From NCBI GenBank assembly GCA_903893785.1, contig CAITNQ010000104.1, forward strand, positions 1 through 47,367: a DNA stretch of 47,367 nt, given 5' to 3'. Each line of letters starts with the position of its first letter. Within the stretch, counting starts at the first letter, position 1. The position numbers and the translations under genes are program-made. The notes under the pieces are model-generated. The model did no database searches. It saw only the letters and a program-made list of their open reading frames with translations, and was not told the origin of the DNA. Positions 1 to 8,662 of this stretch are shown here, one piece after another. The DNA comes from an uncultured Gemmatimonadota bacterium (lineage in GTDB: Bacteria; Latescibacterota; UBA2968; UBA8231).

Positions 1-423
1 GGTAGTCAGCTGCTCCGGGTACTGCTCACGGGCGCTGCGAATCGACTCCTCGTAGGCCGCGACCTGGGTGGCTCGCGCCGGCAGGCCGTACTCGGCCACG
101 GCGTCGAAGGCCCAGACATCCTCCACCGTGCGGAACGGTGACACCGCCGGCTGCCGGTGATCGCTGCCGTCCGCCGCGTACACGGCATGCCCCATGTCGG
201 TGACCCGCCCCACCGCCCCCCAGTCCACCAATCCGTCGTTGGTGCTCCAGTTGAAGTCAAAAGCCAGCGCGCGGTGGGCGCGCACGGCGAACTCGGGATC
301 GGTGGCCGGCACGCCGGCGACTTTCTCCATATAGGCATAGTGGTAACCCATGCTGTATTCGGTATGGGCCCACCGCGACGCCGGCCGCAGGTGGATGTTG
401 TCCAGCGCTGTCCGCACGCTCAT
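1..423 (-). CDS. UroD-like (uroporphyrinogen decarboxylase family) protein, N-terminal part
   Basis: The reading frame opens with ATG at 423, preceded by GGGAG about six bases upstream, and stays open for 141 codons to the left edge, so the C-terminal part is missing. The visible part begins MSVRTALDNIHLRPASRWAH and contains ALAFDFNWSTNDGLVDWG and VGRVTDMGHAVY. This layout resembles the N-terminal half of UroD-fold proteins that are not haem enzymes, the group containing MtaA/CmuA-type methyltransferases. It is transcribed away from the sugar-import operon that starts at 663, and the 239-base gap must hold both promoters. The family assignment rests on similarity of style to the three other UroD-like proteins in this window. 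Substrate unknown. Confidence 0.6.
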   Translation of the reverse strand, partial: MSVRTALDNIHLRPASRWAHTEYSMGYHYAYMEKVAGVPATDPEFAVRAHRALAFDFNWSTNDGLVDWGAVGRVTDMGHAVYAADGSDHRQPAVSPFRTVEDVWAFDAVAEYGLPARATQVAAYEESIRSAREQYPEQLTT

Positions 424-560
424 GATCGTCTCCCGTGGTGGCGCGGCGGTGCGAGCCGCCGCCAACCTGCCCCGGCCATGGCGGCCCAAAAGCTGCTCGT
501 CGACCAAGATACGCCCGTCGGCCAGCAAGGTCCAGCGACCGCGCCCCGCCGGCTACTGCG

Positions 561-590
561 TTGCCCGGCAGGGGCACGCCGACCTACATT
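561..590 (+). promoter_or_regulatory. Possible sigma-70-type promoter for the sugar-import operon
   Basis: TTGCCC (561-566) and TACATT (585-590) are separated by 18 bases, about 70 bases before the start codon at 663. The region between contains CACGCCGACCTA, a motif also found upstream of the second + operon (see findings). The match to consensus is partial, so this is a suggestion only. Confidence 0.3.
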
Positions 591-662
591 AGCCTCGCGG
601 CGGCGCCGACCGCGGGCGGTTCCCGCTACGGGTCGCCAACCTCATTCGGCACGGGAGGGTCC

Positions 663-3209
663 ATGCGGCGGTGCAGCCTCGCCCTGTTCGCGCTCCTGGC
701 GGTCACGGCGGCCCGGGGCGAGGAACTGATTGTCTGGGGCGTGCGCAAGGACCGGGGCCTGGACGCCGCCCTGCGGCTGTTCGAGCGCGAGCACCCGGGC
801 TGGACGGTGGTCACGTCGGTGGGTTCCAGCGGCGGTATGGACCCGCAGAAACTGATGTGCGGCATCGCCGGCAACAGCCCGCCGGACATGGTGCAACAGG
901 ATCGCTTTTCGGTTGGCGAGTGGGCGGTACGCGACGCCTTCCTGCCCCTAGACCGGCAGGTGGCCACCTCGGTCGCCCATGAAGACCAGGCGCGGGTTAT
1001 CGACTCGCTGCTGACGGCGAACCAACCGGCCCTGGCCGCCACACACCTGGCGACCCTGACCGATGCCCTGGCGCCGGGCGGACCCAGTCGACACCTAGAG
1101 CAGGCCCAGGAGATTGCCGCGCGGCTGGCCGCGGGCGAGGCAGCCATTGCCGTACAGCCGCTGGCCGCGGACCTGCGGCGGGCGCTGCAGGGAATACATC
1201 CGGAGCAGTTTTTCACCGCCTGTTGGGAAGAAGCGCGCTATGGCCCCGGGGCGAAGCGGGCCGTCTTCGCCATCCCCAACAGCACCGATGACCGGGCCCT
1301 GTACTACAACGAGGATCTGCTGGAACGCGCCGGCCTGGTCGACAGCACCGGGCACGCGCGACCACCGCGCACCTGGGACGAACTGCGGCAGTGGGCGGTA
1401 CGCCTCACCGAACGCGATGCCAACGGCAACATGGTGCGGTTGGGCTTCGCACCCAACTACGGCAACAGCTGGCTTTACATCTACGCCTGGCTCAACGGCG
1501 GCGAGTTCATCAGCGCTGACGGCCGCACCTGCACGCTGGCCGACCCCAAAGTAGTCGAGGCGCTCGAGTACATGGTGGGGATCTACGATGCCCTGGGCGG
1601 GGTGGAACAGGTCGACGCTTTCCAGAGCGCCTTCCAGGCCGGCGAGTTCGACCCCTTCCTGACCGGCAAAGTCGCGATGAAGATCGACGGTAACTGGGTC
1701 TTGAGTACCATCGCCGACTATGCCCCGGGCCTGCGCTTCGGGTCAGCGCCCGCGCCGGCGCCGCCGGGGCACGAATCGGTCACCTGGTCCGGCGGGTTCT
1801 CCTGGGCCATTCCGGTGGGAGCGCGCCACCCTGAGGCAGCCTTCGAGCTGATCCGGTTCCTGAACACCGACCGCGTGTGGCAGTTGCGTCACCAGGTAGC
1901 AGCCCGCTACGCCGCCAGCCGCGGCCGCAGCTATGTGCCCCAAATGGCGCCGTTGCCCCACATCAACAACGCCACCTACGACCAGTTCGTGCGCGGCAAC
2001 CCAGAGTTGGCCCCGCGGGTGCAGCAGGGCTTCCTGCTCTTCGCCGACCTGATGCAGCGATCGCGTTTCCGGCCTGTGACCCCGGTGGGTCAGCTCCTGT
2101 GGGACGAGCACGTCCGCGCCTTTGAGAAGGCCGTGCGCCACACCTACAGCCCGGCAGCGGCGCTCCGACGCGGGCAGGACCGGGTGCAGAGCCAACTGGA
2201 CCTGATCTACGGCGGCCAGGCGGGTCCGCGGGTGGACTGGCGCCAGTTGGGCGCGTGGGCCCTGGGCCTGGCGGCGCTGGCGGCGGCGGGCCTGTGGGTC
2301 TACCAGCGGCGTCAGGGGCCGCTGCGGTGGCAGCGCGGCGCCTGGGCCGGCTATGCCTTCGCGGCGCCCTGGCTGCTGGGCTTCTGCCTGTTGACCGCCG
2401 GCCCGGTAGCCGTGTCGCTGGTGTACAGCTTCTGCCGCTACGATGTGCTGCACCCGGCCCAGTTCGTCGGGTTGGAGAACTACCAGCGTCTGTTCACCGA
2501 CGATCCGCTGTTCTGGCGGTCGCTGGCCAACACGGCTTACATGATGCTGGGCGTGCCCTTGGGCATGGCGGCCGGCCTGGGCATCGCCATGCTGCTGGCG
2601 CGCGAGATCGGCGGCATGCGGGTGTACCGCACGGTGTATTACCTGCCTGCCATTGTACCTATGGTGGCCAGCTCCATCCTGTGGATCTGGGTGCTCAATC
2701 CCGAAGTGGGGTTGGTCAACGCGCTGTTGCGCCTGGCCGGCATCAGCGACCCGCCCAACTGGCTGCAGAGCTCCTCGTGGCTGCTGGGCTCCAAAAGCGC
2801 CATCATCTTGATGGGCCTGTGGGGTGCCGGGTCGAGCATGATCGTCTGGCTGGCCGGCCTGAAGGGCATTCCCCGACATCTGTACGAAGCAGCTCAGATC
2901 GATGGCGCCGGCGCCTGGCGCCAGTTCGTGCACGTGACGCTGCCCATGCTGTCGCCCTACATCTTCTTCAACCTGATCATGGGCATCATCGGCACCATGC
3001 AGGTGTTTACCCAGGCGTATATCATGACCCAGGGCGGCCCGGACGACTCCACCCTGTTCTACGCCTACTACCTGTTCAACAGCGCCTTCCGCTACTTCAG
3101 CATGGGCTACGCGTCGGCCCTGGCCTGGATCCTGTTCGTGGTCATTCTGCTGCTCACGCTGGTACAGCTCAAGCTGGCGCCGCGCTGGGTGCACTACGAG
3201 GCCGAGTGA
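663..3209 (+). CDS. Sugar ABC transporter: solute-binding protein fused to MalF-type permease
   Basis: This is an 848-residue two-part protein. Residues 1-19 look like a signal peptide ending ALLAVTAARG. Residues of about 20-515 form a family 1 extracellular solute-binding protein, with motifs such as IPNSTDDRALYYNEDLLERA, KVAMKIDGNW and GGFSWAIP. An unusual stretch (about residues 110-176) interrupts the binding domain. A hydrophobic segment near 524-545 leads to a MalF-type permease (about 556-848), opening GYAFAAPWLLGFCLL and carrying the ATPase-contact EAA loop YEAAQIDGAGAWRQF near 740. Canonical systems encode these as separate proteins. The start is ATG 663 behind GGGAGGG; the frame is open further upstream, but that part lacks a signal peptide. 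The stop overlaps the GTG of the next gene (GTGA). No partner ATPase lies nearby, so one is probably shared from elsewhere. Role: high-affinity sugar uptake with a tethered receptor. Confidence 0.88.
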   Translation: MRRCSLALFALLAVTAARGEELIVWGVRKDRGLDAALRLFEREHPGWTVVTSVGSSGGMDPQKLMCGIAGNSPPDMVQQDRFSVGEWAVRDAFLPLDRQVATSVAHEDQARVIDSLLTANQPALAATHLATLTDALAPGGPSRHLEQAQEIAARLAAGEAAIAVQPLAADLRRALQGIHPEQFFTACWEEARYGPGAKRAVFAIPNSTDDRALYYNEDLLERAGLVDSTGHARPPRTWDELRQWAVRLTERDANGNMVRLGFAPNYGNSWLYIYAWLNGGEFISADGRTCTLADPKVVEALEYMVGIYDALGGVEQVDAFQSAFQAGEFDPFLTGKVAMKIDGNWVLSTIADYAPGLRFGSAPAPAPPGHESVTWSGGFSWAIPVGARHPEAAFELIRFLNTDRVWQLRHQVAARYAASRGRSYVPQMAPLPHINNATYDQFVRGNPELAPRVQQGFLLFADLMQRSRFRPVTPVGQLLWDEHVRAFEKAVRHTYSPAAALRRGQDRVQSQLDLIYGGQAGPRVDWRQLGAWALGLAALAAAGLWVYQRRQGPLRWQRGAWAGYAFAAPWLLGFCLLTAGPVAVSLVYSFCRYDVLHPAQFVGLENYQRLFTDDPLFWRSLANTAYMMLGVPLGMAAGLGIAMLLAREIGGMRVYRTVYYLPAIVPMVASSILWIWVLNPEVGLVNALLRLAGISDPPNWLQSSSWLLGSKSAIILMGLWGAGSSMIVWLAGLKGIPRHLYEAAQIDGAGAWRQFVHVTLPMLSPYIFFNLIMGIIGTMQVFTQAYIMTQGGPDDSTLFYAYYLFNSAFRYFSMGYASALAWILFVVILLLTLVQLKLAPRWVHYEAE

Positions 3210-5044
3210 GCGCGGCTCCCCGCCTGTGGCTGGCCCTGGGCCTGTTGGGCGAAGGGGCCCTGTTGAGCCTGCTGGGCACGGCCGTGCTGGCCGGCCACCT
3301 GCCGGCAACGCCCCTTTTCTACCTGGCGCTCTTCGGCACCCTGGCGGCGGTTGCCCTGACCGCCAGTTGGCGGTCGCCGCGACGCGCGGCCAACGCCGTG
3401 ACCCACGGCGCCCTGCTGACCGGCTGCGTGGTCTTCTCGTTCCCGTTTGTGTGGCTGGTCAGCACCAGCCTGAAGTATGACGAGGAGATCTTCGTGTACC
3501 CGCCGCGGTGGGTACCCCAGGCGCCGTCGGCGGTGCTGCGGTCGCCCTACCTGACCGCCGAGTCGCTGCCGCCGCTGGGCCCTCCCGAGGGTTTGGCGAC
3601 CGCCCGCTGGGCGGGTTTGTGGGAACGCCTCCGGCCGGCGCTGGCCCATCGCTGCCAGGCCTTGCTGGCGGTGGCTCCACCGGGCGACGCAGCCACGGCC
3701 GAGGCGGCCCTGGCCCATGGCCTGTTCCAGCGCGCCGCCGCCGGTCTGCCCGCTTCGCTGTGGGCGGCAGCCGACGACAGCATCGTCGCCGCCGTACTCG
3801 GGCGTGTCGACGCGGCGGCGGCGGCCAGTGCCTGGGAGGCGGTGTCGCGCTCGCTAGCGCTGCGCCCGATCACGGTCATCGACGATGCCGGCAACCTGCA
3901 CGCACCGTCGCGCGCCGGGCCGCTGGATCCGTGGACGACGACCGCGGGGGCGATCCGGCTGGTGCCCGACAGCAGTGCCAACAGCCGCGCGTCGCTGACC
4001 CTGGTGTATGACTTGACGCAGACCGCAACCGCGCGGATCCAGGCCGAGTTGCCCCTGCCCGTGCCCGAGGCACGCTTTGTGGGTCTGATCCTGCCCATCC
4101 GGCAGGACCGCACCTGGCATGCGCTGACGGTGGTGGTGGAACTGGCCGGCAGCCGTTATGAAGCCGTCGATCCGCTGTATTTGGGCCAGTACCGCTGGCA
4201 GGAGCTGGGCTTCAAGCTGGCCGAGCGAGACCCGCGCGATGAGCGTGATGTGGGCACCTGGCCCCTGGTACGCACAGCCGAGGCCGGCAGCCCGCCGCCA
4301 CCGGCCGGTTTCTTCCGCGTCACGCTGACCGTGGACCGCGCCTGGCGCCCGGCGGCGGTGTGGCGCAAATACACCGCCAGTTTCCGCAGCGCCTGGATCG
4401 CCACGCAGCACCGCTGGCGCTATGTCGGCAACAGCCTGTACCTGGTGCTCCTGGCGATCGCCGGACAGACACTGAGTTGCTCGCTGGTGGCCTATGCCTT
4501 TGCCCGCCTGCGCTGGCCGGGGCGCGACGCGCTCTTTGCCGTGCTGCTGGCGACCATGATGCTGCCGGGGCAGGTGACCATGATCCCGGTGTTCATGGTC
4601 TTCCGCGAGCTGGGTTGGTATAATTCGCTGAAACCGCTCTGGGTGCCGTCATTCTTGGGTTCAGCTTTCTTCATCTTCATGCTGCGGCAGTTCATGCGCT
4701 CGATTCCCGTGGAGTTGGAGGAAGCGGCACGCATCGACGGCTGCAGCCGTTTCGGCATCTACTGGCGGATTATCCTGCCCCTGGTCAAGCCCGCCCTGGC
4801 GGCCGTTGGCATCTTCACTTTCATGGGCACGTGGAACGATTTCATGGGCCCGCTGATCTATGTCAACGATCAGCGGTTGTACCCTCTGGCACTGGGGTTG
4901 TTCGACTTCCGCACCGAGCACAGTAGTGAATTCGGCATGCTGATGGCCGCGTCAACGCTGATGACAGCGCCGGTAGTGGCGCTGTTCTTCGCCGCCCAGC
5001 GGTACTTCATCGAGGGCGTCACGCTGACGGGCATCAAGGGGTGA
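3206..5044 (+). CDS. MalG-type sugar ABC permease with large extracytoplasmic insertion
   Basis: This 612-residue protein starts at GTG 3206, overlapping the preceding stop. The N-terminal part has three hydrophobic segments, the third being GCVVFSFPFVWLVSTSLK, the usual start of MalG-type permeases. The familiar PPRWVPQAP follows, but instead of continuing into the core there are about 280 extra residues (about 112-392), rich in Ala, Arg and beta-prone segments. Typical MalG-type permeases are 270-300 residues. The canonical core resumes at YVGNSLYLVLLAIAG (about 402) and carries the EAA loop EEAARIDGCSRFGIYWRI near 504 and the C-terminal FIEGVTLTGIKG. Topology places the insertion outside the membrane, where it could contact the tethered binding domain of its partner. 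The N-terminal part of the longer open frame upstream of 3206 is a shadow of the previous gene. Confidence 0.85.
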   Translation: MSAAPRLWLALGLLGEGALLSLLGTAVLAGHLPATPLFYLALFGTLAAVALTASWRSPRRAANAVTHGALLTGCVVFSFPFVWLVSTSLKYDEEIFVYPPRWVPQAPSAVLRSPYLTAESLPPLGPPEGLATARWAGLWERLRPALAHRCQALLAVAPPGDAATAEAALAHGLFQRAAAGLPASLWAAADDSIVAAVLGRVDAAAAASAWEAVSRSLALRPITVIDDAGNLHAPSRAGPLDPWTTTAGAIRLVPDSSANSRASLTLVYDLTQTATARIQAELPLPVPEARFVGLILPIRQDRTWHALTVVVELAGSRYEAVDPLYLGQYRWQELGFKLAERDPRDERDVGTWPLVRTAEAGSPPPPAGFFRVTLTVDRAWRPAAVWRKYTASFRSAWIATQHRWRYVGNSLYLVLLAIAGQTLSCSLVAYAFARLRWPGRDALFAVLLATMMLPGQVTMIPVFMVFRELGWYNSLKPLWVPSFLGSAFFIFMLRQFMRSIPVELEEAARIDGCSRFGIYWRIILPLVKPALAAVGIFTFMGTWNDFMGPLIYVNDQRLYPLALGLFDFRTEHSSEFGMLMAASTLMTAPVVALFFAAQRYFIEGVTLTGIKG

Positions 5045-5089
5045 GAGGGTTCCGACAGGCAGGCACGTGGGGAGCGGGAAAGGACCGCG

Positions 5090-6061
5090 ATGCGAGCGAT
5101 CGTCAACACGGCACCGGGTCGGCTGGAGTGGCTGGAGGTTCCCTGCCCTGAACCGGGGCCCGGGCAGGTCCGCGTGCGTACCGCTGCCTGCGGTATCTGC
5201 GCCACCGACCTGGTCATGATCGACGGCTGGGAGCGCACTGGCTTTCCCAGCATTCCGGGCCATGAGTGGGCCGGCTGGGTCGACGCCGTGGGGCCGGGGG
5301 TGCAGTCGGCGCTGGTGGGCCAGCGCTGTGTGGCCGACAATGTGTGGACCGACGGCGGTGAAGTGGGGTTCGAATACCCGGGCGGGTACGGCGAGTACCT
5401 GGTGACGGAAGCCCGCAACCTGTACGCCCTGCCGGCGTCGCTGCCCTTGGCACAGGCCTCGCTGCTGGAGCCGTTAGCCGTGTGCCTGCGCGGCCTGCAC
5501 CGGTGGCAGACCGGCGACGCCCGCGCGGCGCTGGTGCTGGGCGATGGTCCCATCGGCTTGCTGTTGACTGTCCTGCTGCGGCGGCAGGGCGTCGAGGGCG
5601 TGGTGCTGGTGGGCGGCCGACCGGCGCGGTTGGCCCTGGCGCGCGAGCTGGGCGCAACCCAGACCGCCGACTACCACCAGGCCGGCACGGCGCTGGCCGA
5701 GATGCTGATGTCGCTGCCTGGCGCCCCGTTCCCGTGCGTGGCCGAAGCCAGCGGCGCGGCGGCTGCCGCCGCCGCGGCCGTCCTGGTGGCTGCCCGCGGG
5801 GGTCGGGTGCTCATTGCCGGCGACTACGGTCGGGCCACTGCGGGCTGGCCCTGGAACCATCTGCTGCACCGCGAGCTGACACTGGTAGGCACCAATACCG
5901 GCGCCGGGGCGTGGGCCGAGGCGGTTCAGCTAGCTGTTTCCGGCGCTGTGCCGTTGGGCCGCCTGGTGTCAGCCACGTACCCGGCCACGGCCTTTGCCGA
6001 GGCCATGGCCGCGGTCCGCGAGCGCCGCGATCTGGTCAAGGTGGTGCTCACCTGGGAGTAA
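5090..6061 (+). CDS. Zinc-dependent alcohol dehydrogenase (MDR superfamily)
   Basis: This 323-residue protein has the medium-chain dehydrogenase layout. The GroES-like N-terminal domain carries the catalytic zinc site (CGICATD with Cys37; GHEW with His58 and Glu59). A Rossmann domain with VLGDGPIGLLL follows. The four-cysteine structural zinc lobe of classical ADH or sorbitol dehydrogenase is missing: the corresponding region reads RCVADNVWTDGGEVGFEYPG with a single Cys. It starts 45 bases after the permease stop, so it is probably the last gene of the import operon. A role in oxidising the imported polyol or sugar is inferred from position; the substrate cannot be read from sequence. The start is ATG 5090 after GGGAAAGGA. 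Confidence 0.82.
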   Translation: MRAIVNTAPGRLEWLEVPCPEPGPGQVRVRTAACGICATDLVMIDGWERTGFPSIPGHEWAGWVDAVGPGVQSALVGQRCVADNVWTDGGEVGFEYPGGYGEYLVTEARNLYALPASLPLAQASLLEPLAVCLRGLHRWQTGDARAALVLGDGPIGLLLTVLLRRQGVEGVVLVGGRPARLALARELGATQTADYHQAGTALAEMLMSLPGAPFPCVAEASGAAAAAAAAVLVAARGGRVLIAGDYGRATAGWPWNHLLHRELTLVGTNTGAGAWAEAVQLAVSGAVPLGRLVSATYPATAFAEAMAAVRERRDLVKVVLTWE

Positions 6062-6272
6062 ACCGTCAGCCTGCTGGGGCTGGGAACGCTCGGGTGTCCC
6101 GGCCGGCGCGACGGCGTGCGGGCCGCGGGCCGGCGTCCCGGCCCATCGCCCCAAGGGCATAACGGGCAGCGCCGGTGGATAGTGCGTCGCCGCAGCGTGC
6201 GGGTCCGGCGGAGCTACGGGGCCCTGCCATGGCGAGCCAACCGAGCTCACGATGAACGCAATGCGCCCGCGG

Positions 6273-6291
6273 CGCCCGCGCGGCGCGGGCG
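6273..6291. terminator. GC hairpin between convergent genes, candidate bidirectional terminator
   Basis: CGCCCGCG (6273-6280) and CGCGGGCG (6284-6291) form a perfect 8-bp stem with a three-base loop, 24 bases before the end of the convergent Ldh2-type gene. There is no T-tract on either side. The remaining 250-base gap (6062-6314) shows no other recognisable element. Confidence 0.35.
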
Positions 6292-6314
6292 AGCCCGCGG
6301 ACGTAGCCTCGGGC

Positions 6315-7292
6315 TCAGCGCCAGGGTACTGGCACGCCCAGTTCGTCCGCCAAAACCTCCAGCAGTTGCTGATGCTCGGCGCTTACCGGCACGCCCTCAA
6401 CCGCGTACTGGCGCTCCCGCGCCGCCTCGATGCCACCGGCTAGATAGGCCGTGTCCAGTCCGGGCAAAGGCGTCAGTTTCCGTACCTGTTGCACGTACTC
6501 ATCCATCTGCCGGCGGAAGTCGGCGGCCGGCAGGAACAGGTCGATCCGCAGGGCCATGACCATAGCCCCCTGGTTGGCCCCCGGCCAAGTCCAACGGCGC
6601 GGTTCCGGCTGCATCCGCAGGCCGGACAGCAGCCCGCCCCAAGCCTGGCACACCTCGCCCATGCCGATGGAGCGCAGCACCAGACCCGGCGCCAGCCGTG
6701 ACAGCTCGTCGCGCCGGCCCCCGTACAGGTCGTGCATGGCGCCAAAGTCGAGGACCAGAGGATCCTCTTCGCCTGCCGGGGCGCTGAAGGCCATGGGCGA
6801 GCCGCCGGCGGCATCGTAGTGGAGGTCGCCGGGCTCCAGGTGCAACTGATGCCCAGAGGTAACAAAACACAGCAGGTCGTGGCCCAGCGTCAGGCGGGCA
6901 TACAGGCCGGCGGCGCCGAAGTGGCCGTGGTTGCGGGTCAGCAGCACCGCCACACCGTTGGCTTTGGCCTTGTCAATCAGCTGCAGCGTACCGGCGTGGG
7001 TGGGGAAATAGCCCAAGCCCCCATCGCCATCCACCAGCAGGCTCACAGGCGTTTCGGTCACGGTACTCAACTGCGGCGCCGGATTGAGCCGACCGTCGCG
7101 CATGAGCCGGGCGTAGGTGGCCACCTGGCGCGTGCCGTGGCTGAACACTCCGCGCAGATCGTTGGCAGTCAGCAGATCGGCCAGCAACTGGGCGCGGTCG
7201 GCGGGCATGCCGACGGCGCTGACGGCGCTAGCCACCAGGGCATGGAGCTGAGCATGGGGCAGGCGGCGGAACTGGGTTGGCGGTTGGTTCAC
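6315..7292 (-). CDS. Ldh2-family (malate/L-lactate/ureidoglycolate type) NAD(P)-dependent dehydrogenase
   Basis: This 325-residue protein has the family signature SHGTRQVATYARLMRDGR near the N terminus (catalytic His52 in SHG) and the cofactor-fold motif TRNHGHFGAAGLYARL. Members reduce 2-oxoacids such as 2,3-diketogulonate, oxaloacetate-type acids or oxidised ureidoglycolate. I chose GTG 7292 because GAGGAGA sits eight bases upstream; the longer frame to 7388 has no ribosome-binding site and adds low-complexity Arg/Ala sequence. ATG 7322 is an alternative. The length fits the family (about 330-350). It is convergent with the sugar-import operon and divergent from the epimerase operon. Its place among sugar genes suggests a keto-acid or keto-sugar reductase, which is inference. 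Confidence 0.85.
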   Translation of the reverse strand: MNQPPTQFRRLPHAQLHALVASAVSAVGMPADRAQLLADLLTANDLRGVFSHGTRQVATYARLMRDGRLNPAPQLSTVTETPVSLLVDGDGGLGYFPTHAGTLQLIDKAKANGVAVLLTRNHGHFGAAGLYARLTLGHDLLCFVTSGHQLHLEPGDLHYDAAGGSPMAFSAPAGEEDPLVLDFGAMHDLYGGRRDELSRLAPGLVLRSIGMGEVCQAWGGLLSGLRMQPEPRRWTWPGANQGAMVMALRIDLFLPAADFRRQMDEYVQQVRKLTPLPGLDTAYLAGGIEAARERQYAVEGVPVSAEHQQLLEVLADELGVPVPWR

Positions 7293-7788
7293 GGCAGGTC
7301 TCCTCACCGAGGCGAAGTTCATGCATAGGGGGCGGCGGGCACGGCCAGCGGCGGCCGCGCCCCGAAGCCGCGCGAGCCCCCGGGACACCGGCGTCCGGAC
7401 GGCCCGCCGCCGGTCGGTACGCGGCGGCCACCGGCCACGCGTCCGCCACCCATGGCTAAGAACGTGGCGACGCCCGAACCCGGGTCAAGGCAGGGGGACC
7501 CAGGCGGGCGGTTCACGCCCGCGGCGCTGCGCGTGGGCCGGCAACCCACCCGCCTGCCGGCGCGGCGAGCCGGACCTCCATGGAGGGTCTCAGGGGTGAC
7601 CGCTATCCGGGCGGAGCGCCTGACCCCTGGTCGTGTCCGCAGCGCCATTGCCCCCACTCCGTGTGCCCACGCCCGCGGCCCTGGGCGTGGGCCGGCGGGC
7701 CACGCCGACGTAACTGCCGGCCTTGCCGCGGCCGACGCAGGGGGTATACTTGGGCGGTCTGCCGCTCACCTCTGTCCACAGGTACGTC
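7293..7788. other. Divergent intergenic region, 496 bases
   Basis: This gap separates the divergent Ldh2-type gene and the epimerase operon and must hold both promoters. Besides the candidate promoter and shared motif near its right end I see only high-G+C sequence with no convincing coding frame; the short frames here are low-complexity Arg/Pro/Gly shadows. No tRNA-like or CRISPR-like structure was recognised. Confidence 0.5.
7723..7750 (+). promoter_or_regulatory. Candidate sigma-70-type promoter for the epimerase operon
   Basis: TTGCCG (7723-7728) and TATACT (7745-7750) are separated by 16 bases, giving an expected transcript start about 30 bases before the ATG at 7789. TATACT is one base from the TATAAT consensus, which is striking in this G+C-rich context. 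Confidence 0.5.
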
Positions 7789-8601
7789 ATGTACACGCTG
7801 GCCAATGACCAACTTGCCGTTGCCGTGCTCGATCCGGTCGTCGACCGCGCCCGTCTGGGGGCCCGGTACTGCACCGGCGGTTATGTGTTCCAGGTGACCG
7901 ACCACCGGCTCGGGCCGCTGCTGGCCGGGCCGACCTACCCGGATTCGTTCGAGGTGTTCCACGGCCAGGGCATCCCCGACGCGTTCAACCTCAATCCGCT
8001 CCGCGGGCCAGACCCGTTGGACCCGGTCGGGTTGATTATTGGCATCGGCACCTGCCACCTGGCCGAGGGCCGCGTGGTGGAATTCTGCTCCTGGCAGGTC
8101 GATGAAGGGCCGCAGCAGGTCTGCCTGAGCACGGAACAGCGTTTCCACACCTACGCGCTGCGCTTGGAACGGCGCGTCACCCTGATCGAGCGCACGGTGC
8201 GCACCGAGATCCGCCTGTCCAACCTGGGCAGCGGCTTCATCGCGCTGCGCTGGTTCCCCCACCCCTTCTTCCCGCAACCGAGCACCGACGAGCTCTTCCG
8301 GGTGAATTTCCCGGTAACCCTGTCGCCGGACCCCGGGTTCGAGCTGGGCGCCAATGGCTACATACGGCGCCGCGACTGGCCCTGGTCCGGGGCCCAGGCC
8401 AAGCTGAACCACGCCGGCGACACCCGACTGATCGTCATGCAGCGCCATCCGGTCGTCGGCCTGGTAACGGCCTCGTGCAGCTTCGCGCCGGACTTCTTCC
8501 TGATCTGGGGCAATGCGCACGCCTTCTCATGGGAACCGTTCATCGAACGCTCCCTGCTCGACGGGCAGGACTACGCCTGGTCGATCGACTACGACTTCTA
8601 A
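7789..8601 (+). CDS. Galactose-mutarotase-like protein (aldose 1-epimerase-like)
   Basis: This 270-residue protein is all-beta in appearance, with repeated hydrophobic and charged strands such as RVVEFCSWQVDEGP, RLERRVTLIERTVRTEIRLS and FIALRWFPHPFFPQ. The style is that of the galactose-mutarotase-like superfamily found beside sugar genes. No classical GalM catalytic His/Glu pair can be placed with certainty, so activity is unproven. ATG 7789 lies just downstream of a good -10 element; the 22 codons upstream that remain in frame overlap that promoter and are excluded. It is the first gene of a four-gene + strand operon whose other members are NAD-dependent epimerases. A carbohydrate-handling role is inferred from context. 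Confidence 0.5.
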   Translation: MYTLANDQLAVAVLDPVVDRARLGARYCTGGYVFQVTDHRLGPLLAGPTYPDSFEVFHGQGIPDAFNLNPLRGPDPLDPVGLIIGIGTCHLAEGRVVEFCSWQVDEGPQQVCLSTEQRFHTYALRLERRVTLIERTVRTEIRLSNLGSGFIALRWFPHPFFPQPSTDELFRVNFPVTLSPDPGFELGANGYIRRRDWPWSGAQAKLNHAGDTRLIVMQRHPVVGLVTASCSFAPDFFLIWGNAHAFSWEPFIERSLLDGQDYAWSIDYDF

Positions 8602-8662
8602 ACGCGGCGGCTGGAACGATCCTTCCCCGCCCTCGCCGACGCGGTTCTGACGGGAGAGAGCC

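Noticed and set aside
2255..3205. In-frame upstream extension of the MalG-type gene
   Set aside because: This part overlaps the previous gene in another frame and is low-complexity; the GTG at 3206 with the stop overlap is the sensible start.
1743..3308. 521-codon open frame on the - strand
   Set aside because: It lies fully opposite the binding-protein/permease genes, is rich in His, Gln, Arg and Pro, and has no domain. It is a high-G+C shadow.
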